From positions 40,074,720-40,138,719 of the forward strand of contig JALIGW010000002.1 of assembly GCA_023053685.1 (NCBI GenBank): DNA of 64,000 nucleotides, given 5' to 3'. This DNA is from Diadophis punctatus similis (lineage: Eukaryota; Chordata; Lepidosauria; Squamata; Dipsadidae). The position numbers and the translations under genes are program-made. This document shows positions 57,682-64,000 of the stretch, one piece after another; position 1 is the stretch's first letter, and every line of letters begins with the position of its first letter. The notes beneath the pieces were generated by a model. The model was not told the DNA's origin. It made no database searches and was given only the letters and a program-made list of their open reading frames with translations.

Positions 57682-57835
57682 GGGACGTGCATAAGTGCAC
57701 CAGCATGCCTACCGTCCCTGTCCTAATGTTCCCTCTTATCAGTACTCATTTTATGTATATAAACAATGTTATATCTATGTATATTACCAACACGTACTTG
57801 ACAAAAATAAATAATAAATAAATAAATAAATAAAG
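57682..57835 (+). mobile_element. LINE family G, 3' terminal fragment
   Basis: GGGACGTGCATAAGTGCACC, GCCTACCGTCCCTGTCCTAATG, GTACTTGACAAAAATAAATA and a (TAAA)n tail. Confidence 0.85.
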
Positions 57836-57984
57836 ATCTTTTACTGAGGAAATTAAGCAGACATTACTTGCTGAAGTGCAGGCAGCTTTATACAGTGACT
57901 TCAGTGGCTTACTGTATACAGTTTGTTTTCTCTAGCTCAGTAGCAACCTGAATAAATCTTTAAATGGAATATTCAGAGATTCCA

Positions 57985-58200
57985 CTTATTTATTTATTTA
58001 TTTATTTAAATAGATTTGTATGCCGCCCAACTCCCGGGGGACTCTGGGCGGCTCACAACATGTCAAATCCATTTATCAATATAAAATCATAACAATTAAA
58101 AACTACAAAAGTTAAAAAACATCTAGCATTCATAACCAGGGGGGAGACCCATATATAGTCTGATTGGTCTCACTTTCACCCTGCCTGCCGGAAGAGCCAG
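57985..58200 (-). mobile_element. LINE family B, 3' end
   Basis: (TTTA)n, GTATGCCGCCCAACTCCCGG, GGCGGCTCACAACATG, then the CCTGCCTGCCGGAAGAGCCA segment, which corresponds to 18860-18890. The C-terminal coding part is missing. Confidence 0.8.
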
Positions 58201-58204
58201 TTTT

Positions 58205-59160
58205 TTATTGCTTTACTCCCATCAAGTATGTTGTTTGCCCTTTTGTTTTGACATTGCAACAAAAATATGACTCATTTTATGCAGTTTTCAAAATCATGAC
58301 ATAGAGCATTTGGCTTGAAGAGTTCTGTGAATCCAGTGTCTATCATGTGTAAAGCATAGGTTAGAAAGGCATATGGACCAACTAATTTCATTTATTTTAT
58401 TTATGTATCACATTTAGAAATTGCTCATCTTTCTCACAGAGTGACTCTGTAATTGCATTGCTTGTTAAGTTAACATAATGAGTTAACTACTCTTTCCAGG
58501 CCTTTTATAAACCTCAGTTGGTGTGGAAGGAATGATCATTGAATGAAAGAAAGGAAAGTTAAAGCTTTCCATGTGTAATATTTAATTTATTATTTATCAA
58601 ATCAATTTATATAGCAGTCAATCTCACAACCAAGCGATTCTAGACAGTGTACAACAGAGCTAAAAACAGTTAATTAATTCAGTAAAAAGAAAAAAAATGC
58701 TATCTTTCTATGTGTTGCTTTTTGGAAGTTATTGGCATGGAGACAAGTATGAAACCATTTCTTGTGGAAATGGTTTGCAATAGCTTGCTTGCTTACAAAC
58801 AGTATTGCTTAAGGTATGATATAACTTGTGTAAAGGTGCTTCACCAATATTTTGCAAGTGGTTTAGTCAGTTAAACTGTCTTCAACCTCAAAATCCAAAG
58901 CAAATATTAAAGATAGCAGGGTATAATATTAGTATTTTTGCAGAATCTTGGAGATAGAGTGCTAGTGGTGGGCCAGAGTATTTGAATTCCTGTTAATGTA
59001 ATTCTTTAGCTGCTCAACAAATAATATTTAAGAACATTATTTTTATTTAATATCAAAAATATACCAAATGAGTGACAGAATGAGTTCTTCAAATTGTTCT
59101 ATTTTTAAAGTAGCAATTCATTAATATATTTTTTTATTTATTTTGGGTTGCCAATGGTTT
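58205..59160. other. Decayed LINE 3' ends, otherwise nothing
   Basis: Minus-strand-like 3' tails at 58395-58460 and 58590-58680. No gene. Confidence 0.4.
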
Positions 59161-59164
59161 AAGC

Positions 59165-59510
59165 CCATGGTGGCGAACCTATGGCACGTGTGCCACAGCT
59201 GGCATACAGAGCCCTCTCTGTGGGCACACAAGCTGTCACCCAGCTCAGCTCCATCACGCATCCACATGCACGCCTCCCACCGGCCAGCTGATTTTTGCGA
59301 TGCACGGGGACGGTGTGCATGTGGGAGACACACACGCATGCACGGGGGTCATGCACGCATGTGCGGGGGAGCACAGGGGGTGCAGGGCCCCCCACAGCCC
59401 ATTTTTGGTACCAGGAGGCTGCAGGGAGGCTTACTAGGCCCAAAATGGGGTGCGGGGTGCACCCCATCGCCCATTTTTTGTCCCAGGAGGCTGCAGGGAC
59501 CCTCCAACAT
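59165..59510. mobile_element. hAT family C, copy 2, truncated
   Basis: CCATGGTGGCGAACCTATGG and GTCACCCAGCTCAGCTCCA match 17372-17455. The right terminus is lost. A CCAGGAGGCTGCAGGG unit is duplicated at 59410 and 59483. Confidence 0.75.
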
Positions 59511-59514
59511 TGGT

Positions 59515-60124
59515 TCTGATAGCGTAAAGTTGTCTCAGATCGAATTGGTACATAAATTGAAGTTCTCTTAGACCCCTTCTCCTTGAAAAGTAGGTGGCAG
59601 TTGTTGCAAGGAAGGCCTTTTCATAAAGACATCTTATTTGGCAATTATTCCTGTTCCTAAATTGGGATGGCTCTGCTCCAAGTCACTCACACCATGGTTA
59701 TTTTGCACCTGAATCTATCATATTGATTTTAATATAAATGTCAGCTTTAGAAACTGAAACCCATCCAAGAAGTTTTTGCTAAACCATAAAATCTAACATA
59801 AATAAAGTATAATGCAAGCAGCCAGACAGAAATATAAAACCAGACTATCTTTCTTCATCTGGACTTAATACATAGGCTTTCTGCAACAGAGAATGCAATT
59901 TTCAGATAGATAATGCATACCAGCATTATTTCAGATTCAAAATAATATTACCTAGTCTCACTCATGCTTTGTATTTACTCTCAGGTGTGGCTTTACTCTC
60001 AGATACCAGTTTTATGCATAACACAAATCTATAATGTGACTTGCTTAGTGTAATGTGTACCTATGGGACTTTCTGGGTCTAGTCCTTATAATACTGGGCA
60101 ACTGAATAAAACATCAGAAGCAGG
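59515..60124. other. No supported feature
   Basis: AT-rich, no assignable content. Confidence 0.4.
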
Positions 60125-60905
60125 CACCAATAGTTTAGTTTATTAGTTTAGTGATATTAGCCCATAGGCCATATCAAAACACAGTTCCAAACACAAATTA
60201 TTAATAAAAATCTATAAAAACAATTTAAAATGAAATTGGAGTAAAATACAATAATTTGGCAAATGGATAAGTGAAATAAGATAAAATTATATTTCAGTAT
60301 CACCCCTACAATCTACCCCAGTGTTTCCCAAACTTGGCAACTTGAAGATGTCTGGACTTCAACTCCCAGAATTCCCCAGCCAGCGAATGCTGGCTGGGGA
60401 ATTCTGGGAGTTGAAGTCCAGACATCTTCAAGTTGCCAAGGTTGGGAAACACTGATCTACCCCAATCAGTCCCACATATGCAAATCTCAGCTGAACCATT
60501 TTCCTCAAGTACTGTGCCATATTAAATGTTGTTTTCAGATTCTGGCCACACATTTTTTTTTAATATGGGACTCCCAATGAGTCGTTTAATATATGAACAA
60601 GATACCTGTCTCTCATCCTCTTGTAAAACAACAATCAAATAATATGTGAGCCAAGTCTTCTACCTCTACCACTCAGCAAATACAGATACATCCATTATAT
60701 GATATAGAAGGGAACCTCCCGTATTTAACCATTGTATCAAGCTGTTCGAATGTTGCTCGCATAAATATCTCCCTAAGATGTTTTGAGACACCAATAGCTC
60801 ACTTTTCTTGCTGCTTCGTGAATAGAGCAATCCTACAGTGAGAGGAGGAAGATTCTTGCAGCCTATTAAATGTGCTAAATCTTCAGCTGAATTTTCACAA
60901 CATGC
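60125..60905 (-). mobile_element. LINE family C, 3' part with ORF2 C-terminal frame, split by a hAT
   Basis: On the minus strand an 82-aa frame (60666-60914) begins MWLACCENSAEDLAHLIGCK, the same Cys/His C-terminal segment as the copy at 3785. The 3' region follows, with GGTTCAGCTGAGATTTGCAT and ATATGTGGGACTGATTGGGG, and ends GCCTATGGGCTAAT. A 136-bp hAT interrupts it at 60319-60454. Confidence 0.65.
60319..60454. mobile_element. Palindromic hAT mini-element with exact target duplication
   Basis: Exact 8-bp duplication ATCTACCC (60311-60318 and 60455-60462). The element is almost one perfect palindrome: CAGTGTTTCCCAAACTTGGC at one end mirrors the far end, and the centre is CCAGCGAATGCTGG. 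It lacks coding capacity. The uninterrupted LINE copy at about 4030 gives the empty site. Confidence 0.95.
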
Positions 60906-61012
60906 TAACCACAAGCCTAATTTTGGGGTAGCATGATGTGTGAAATAAGGTAATGTTTAAAACTGTTTTACATTCTAATTGTTTGTGAACTTTTTATTTT
61001 CTTTTTCTGCAG

Positions 61013-61070
61013 CAGCTCAAAGCTGTATTGGTGCACCATGGTTCAGTCGCAATCATCTCTTTACTTGTTG
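61013..61070 (+). CDS. Candidate internal exon, unidentified
   Basis: A strong acceptor (pyrimidine tract TTTTTATTTTCTTTTTCTGC followed by AG at 61011-61012) precedes a 58-base segment. It is followed by a donor TTG|GTAAAAAT. One frame is open: QLKAVLVHHGSVAIISLLVG, 19 codons plus one base. The peptide looks like an alternating hydrophobic helix, but I cannot assign it. The donor is moderate and the exon short, so chance remains likely. Confidence 0.25.
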
Positions 61071-61636
61071 GTAAAAATAAAGCTTTATCCTTGTTAAAAA
61101 GTAAAAAGCACAGAATACACAGAGTTAATGTTATTTCAAGGGCACCAACACCCGAGTTAACATCTAGAGAAGCTTGAGCTTTTCTTTCCTTCATATTGTC
61201 ATAACAAATCTTCTGCCAGTGATAGATGCTGTTGGCTGCCAAGGAGGCTTTTCCACTGAGAGCAATGTTCCTACCATGCCTCTGGTGGAGTTCATCGCCC
61301 TTCCTGGAAGCTCAGTGCAGTTGCATGGTTCCTCAAAAATAATCTTGCTTAGTGATGCATGCACTGAATTTACATGTGTTTGTTTTGAGCCTGTTCGGTG
61401 GCAAATATTTCCATCTCCTAAATTATTTAGGTTTCATTTCTCAAGGGCATTATCCAAAATAATTCAGTAACATCCTAAAGGATATGACAGCTATAACATT
61501 CAGATACATTAGCTTGGAATATAAACATTCATTTGTAACTTTCCTCAAAAGACAATGCTGCATTTGTCTAAACTCTCAGGACCTATTCTGCAATAGCCAC
61601 TGTAAACCACATTGGTTAGCCATTGACTTCTACTAC
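61071..61636. other. No supported feature; open frame of unknown nature
   Basis: A 98-aa plus-strand frame (61174-61470) contains FSTESNVPTMPLVEFIALPG but has no recognised domain. A possible acceptor, CTTCTGCCAG, lies at 61211-61220. Not annotated as a gene. Confidence 0.25.
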
Positions 61637-61950
61637 TATAGAATAACAGATCGGAAGGGATCTTGGAGGTCTTCTAGTCCAACCCCCTGCTCAAGCAGGG
61701 AACCCTATACCATTTTGGAGAAATGGTTGTCCAGTCTCTTCTTAAAAACTTCCAGTGTTGGAGCACATACAGCTTCTGAAGGCAAGCCATTTCACTGATT
61801 AATTGTTCTAACTGCCAGGGAATTTATCCCTAGTTCTAGGTTGGTTTTCTCCTTGATTAGTTTCCACTTGTTGCTTCTTGTTCTGCCTTCAGGTGCTTTG
61901 GACAATAGGTTGACTCCCTCTTCTTCCGTGATCTTCTTTATTTCTTACCA
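61637..61950 (-). mobile_element. CR1 LINE 3' end
   Basis: Reverse complement of the CR1 tail: CGGAAGGGATCTTGGAGGTC, AGTCCAACCCCCTGCTCAAG, CCAGTCTCTTCTTAAAAACT, CTCCTTGATTAGTTTCCACT. Confidence 0.85.
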
Positions 61951-62264
61951 CCCTGGAATCCATCAAGCAAGTCATGATATGAAATTGAAATTCATATTGG
62001 TTCATCAATTTAAAAAAAGCCACATCACATCTAAGTTTGTTGGCTTTATATACAGGTTAATAATGTATTTGGAACAACCGAAACCAGGGGTCTGCAACCT
62101 TAAAAACTCAAAGAACCATTTGGACCCATTTCCCAGAGAAAACAAAACACCCGGAGCCACAAAACCTGGGTGGGCGTGGCCAATTCAATGTCACTCCCAC
62201 CAAGTCACATGACCTCCCCCCCAGTTATGCCTACCCAGGTTTTGTGGCTGTTTTCTATGAGAAA

Positions 62265-62470
62265 AAGGTATCTCTCTCTTTTCCCTCTCTTTCTCTCTCC
62301 ATCGCTCTTTCTTCCTCTCCTATCTCTCTTCCTCCCTCTCAACTTTCTTTCTCTTTCCCTCCCCATCTCTCTCCCTTCCTCCCCACCCATCTCTCTCTCC
62401 CTCTCCCTCCCTCATCTCTCTCTTTCTCCCATATCTCTTTCTCCCTCTCTCTCCCCTTTTCTCTCTCTGC
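62265..62470. repeat. Pyrimidine-rich (TCTC)n tract
   Basis: Some 200 bases of CT-rich simple sequence, the counterpart of the GAGA tract in the family A copy at 12265-12360. Confidence 0.9.
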
Positions 62471-62496
62471 GTGCTGAGGAACAATCGCCACCCCCA

Positions 62497-63024
62497 GCTT
62501 CTCTTCGGGCGACCCTCCTCCCCTTCTCGTGACTCCCTGGCTGGCTGTGGCAGACGCGGGGAGACCTTCCTCAAGGCGCAAAGGTGCACATGGAGGGTGG
62601 GCGGCTGTTCGCTTAAGGAGGGTCTTTGGATGCGGCTTCTCTCCTGTCCTAAGGATCTGGCCATCGCCTTGCTGTGCCCACCCACCCCGAAAGAGAGGAG
62701 GGGGGGGAGGGTCACTGGAGCGAAGGCAGCCTTCGCTTCCTGCCACTTTGGGCTGGAGCTTACGCACACCCTGCTCAGCCGAAGAGCTGCGGTGGGGGAG
62801 ACGGGATGGGGCACTGCAAGGCAATGGCCGGATCCTTGGGGCAGGAGAGAAGCCACATCCAAAGACCCTCCTTAGGCGAACAGCTGCCCGCCCTCCGAGC
62901 GCAACTTTGCTGCGCTTTGGTGCTCGCTTGAGGGTCTCCCCACGCATGCGCACACTCCTGGCCCTGCCACAGCCAGCTAGGGAGTTGCAAGAGAGGGAGG
63001 AGGGTCTCCCAAAGAGAAGCCTCG
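62497..63024. repeat. ~530-bp imperfect inverted repeat inside hAT-A
   Basis: Left-arm landmarks CTCCCTGGCTGGCTGTGGCA (62531) and AGGGTCTTTGGATGCGGCTT (62618) appear inverted in the right arm, as in CATCCAAAGACCCTCCTTAG (62857) and CCACAGCCAGCTAGGGAG (62968). The loop is about 100 bases and contains a smaller palindrome GCGAAGGCAGCCTTCGC (62721-62737). GCGCATGCG-like sites occur in the right arm (62943). Long open frames on both strands here are artefacts. Confidence 0.9.
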
Positions 63025-63278
63025 GCCGGGGTGGCTATGTTCCTCAACCAGCGCCAGAGAATCAGCCCTGGCTGCTTCTCCATTCACGCCATCGCCCTTA
63101 CCTTCTCAGGCCAGGTGAGGGAGGGGAGGGTGAGGCCAGCCAGTGATGGGACAGGGAGCCACAGCAGTGGACCCAAAGAGCCGCATGTGGCTCCAGAGCC
63201 GTGGGTTGCCATGGCTCCGGAGCTGCATGCTCCGGACAACCTAAACCTAAACCTAAACTAAGCCAGTTTGGTTTAGGG

Positions 63279-63405
63279 CAGTGATGGCGAACTTTTAGAG
63301 ACCGAGTGCTCAAACTGCAACCTAAAACCCACTTATTTATTGCAAAGTGCCAACATGGCAATTTAACCTGAATAATGAGGTTTTACTACCTAAAATAATG
63401 ATAAA
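63279..63405 (+). mobile_element. hAT family C-related end fragment
   Basis: CAGTGATGGCGAACTTTTAG and GAGTGCTCAAACTGCAACC have the start of a hAT family with the GATGGCGAAC terminus. Only the first ~125 bases are recognisable. Confidence 0.6.
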
Positions 63406-63525
63406 CAAGGCAGAGTTCAGCTAATTGTTCTAAGAAAAACGTGATAAATGCACTTTTATGCCCCTTCATTTTTTCTGCTTTTGAAATATTATGTTTAGCA
63501 ACAATAAAAAGAAAAACTTTTGTAA

Positions 63526-63740
63526 TATTTCTTTCCCTCTCTTTCCCTTTCTCTCTCCCCCTCCCTCTTTCCCTCCCTGTTTTTCTTTGTTTCTTTCCCT
63601 CCCCCTCTTTCCTCCCTCCCTGTTTCTGTCCCCCTCTCCCTCTGTCTTTCTCTTTCCCTCCCTCTCTTTGTTTTTCTTTCCCTTCCCTGCCTCTCCCTCT
63701 TTCCCTCCCTCTCTCTTTCTCTCTTTTTCTCTCTCATCCT
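63526..63740. repeat. Pyrimidine-rich low-complexity tract
   Basis: CCCTCTTT/CTCTC-type sequence of about 215 bases. The long open frames over it are artefacts. Confidence 0.92.
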
Positions 63741-63743
63741 ATC

Positions 63744-63781
<38 letters not shown>

Positions 63782-63846
63782 CATCCATCCATCCATCCAT
63801 CCATCCATCCATCCATCCATCCATCCATCCATCCATCCATCCATCC
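63741..63846. repeat. (ATCT)n then (ATCC)n microsatellite
   Basis: About nine ATCT (GATA on the other strand) units followed by about sixteen CATC units. GATA repeats are the core of the Bkm satellite known from snakes, but this run is short. Confidence 0.95.
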
Positions 63847-64000
63847 GCGCTCTTTTGCCCAGCTTCATGTGTCATGTGAATCCAACCACTTGGGATGTTG
63901 AGGGGGAGTGGAGGCTGGCAGGCAAAGCCAAGCTTTAGAGATCCACACAAAATAAGGCAACTCCAACCTGGATTCTGTTGGGGAGATACCCCCTTCCCCA
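63847..64000. other. No supported feature
   Basis: Short unique-looking end of the window. Confidence 0.4.

Larger units (their letters stand above)
62085..63237 (-). mobile_element. hAT family A, long copy with internal inverted repeat
   Basis: The left end CAGGGGTCTGCAACCT and adjoining CCATTTGGACCCATTTCCC correspond inverted to the right side of the 12109-12578 element; CCGCATGTGGCTCCAGAGCC at 63182 corresponds to its left side. The far terminus is rearranged and no clear duplication is seen. Inside: a pyrimidine-rich block (62265-62470), a large inverted repeat, and the donor-like string CTTACCTTCTCAGGC (63097-63111, minus strand), which matches the donor region of the first copy. Confidence 0.75.

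Noticed and set aside
62170..63146. Several frames of 100-205 aa
   Set aside because: Arms of an inverted repeat and pyrimidine tracts; opposite-strand frames mirror each other (shared VFGCGFSP-type segments).
63238..63262. Telomere-like CCTAAA repeats
   Set aside because: Only three units and the unit is not the vertebrate CCCTAA; it probably reflects local duplication at a decayed hAT end.
63741..63780. Bkm-type sex-chromosome satellite
   Set aside because: About nine GATA units is far too short; ordinary microsatellite.
63441..63938. 136-165 aa S/L/P-rich frames
   Set aside because: Low-complexity CT tract plus ATCT/ATCC microsatellite.

Overview
The window looks like non-genic DNA from a squamate reptile, most probably a snake. 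It is AT-rich and dense in decayed transposable elements. The repeat types point to squamates: an L2-type LINE ending in an (ATTCT)n tail, a Bov-B relic, CR1 3' ends, a Penelope-like element with a GIY-YIG region, tRNA-derived SINEs, and many hAT and TA-target DNA elements. I found no convincing complete host gene. Three short stretches look like isolated exons (5347-5425 minus, 61013-61070 plus, and more weakly 52469-52646 minus). No rRNA, true tRNA gene or CRISPR is supported.

Layout. 0-5 kb: a 1-kb TA-flanked DNA element holding a SINE head, a tRNA SINE, a solo-LTR-like block, a Bov-B fragment, a LINE 3' end and a second TA-flanked element with a GC-rich hairpin. 5-11 kb: an exon candidate, an LTR-like relic split by an L2-type LINE (6735-9066), a Penelope 3' fragment and a second L2-type 3' end. 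12-20 kb: a hAT element with a perfect 8-bp target duplication, an LTR-like block with 56-bp tandem repeats, a relic with a tandem array split by a hAT, another hAT and a LINE 3' end. 20-26 kb: a Zaphod-like hAT end, a small hAT, a CR1 split around a 530-bp purine-rich microsatellite, and two adjacent hAT-B copies. 28.6-31.9 kb: a Penelope relic containing a hAT that itself contains a second hAT, plus a SINE and a LINE end. 32-45 kb: hAT-B, SINEs, a mariner transposase relic, and small hAT and TA-flanked elements. 46-64 kb: an LTR-like block, a composite TA-flanked element, Penelope, two hAT-B copies, LINE ends, a palindromic hAT inserted into a LINE, CR1, and a hAT-A with a roughly 530-bp internal inverted repeat.

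The most interesting signal is a recurrent architecture in the non-autonomous DNA transposons. Six hAT-B copies, each bounded by 8-bp target duplications, combine CRE-like, GCCGCCAT (YY1-like), GCGCATGCGC (NRF1-like) and AGGTAAG (splice-donor-like) motifs in a fixed order. A Zaphod-like hAT with unrelated termini carries the last three in the same order beside a 364-bp GC-rich inverted repeat. Two other families (hAT-A and a TA-flanked element) also carry long GC-rich inverted repeats or conserved donor motifs. This suggests mobile CpG-rich promoter/first-exon modules. The motifs are read directly; promoter function is inference. All family assignments are from recognition and need a repeat-library search.
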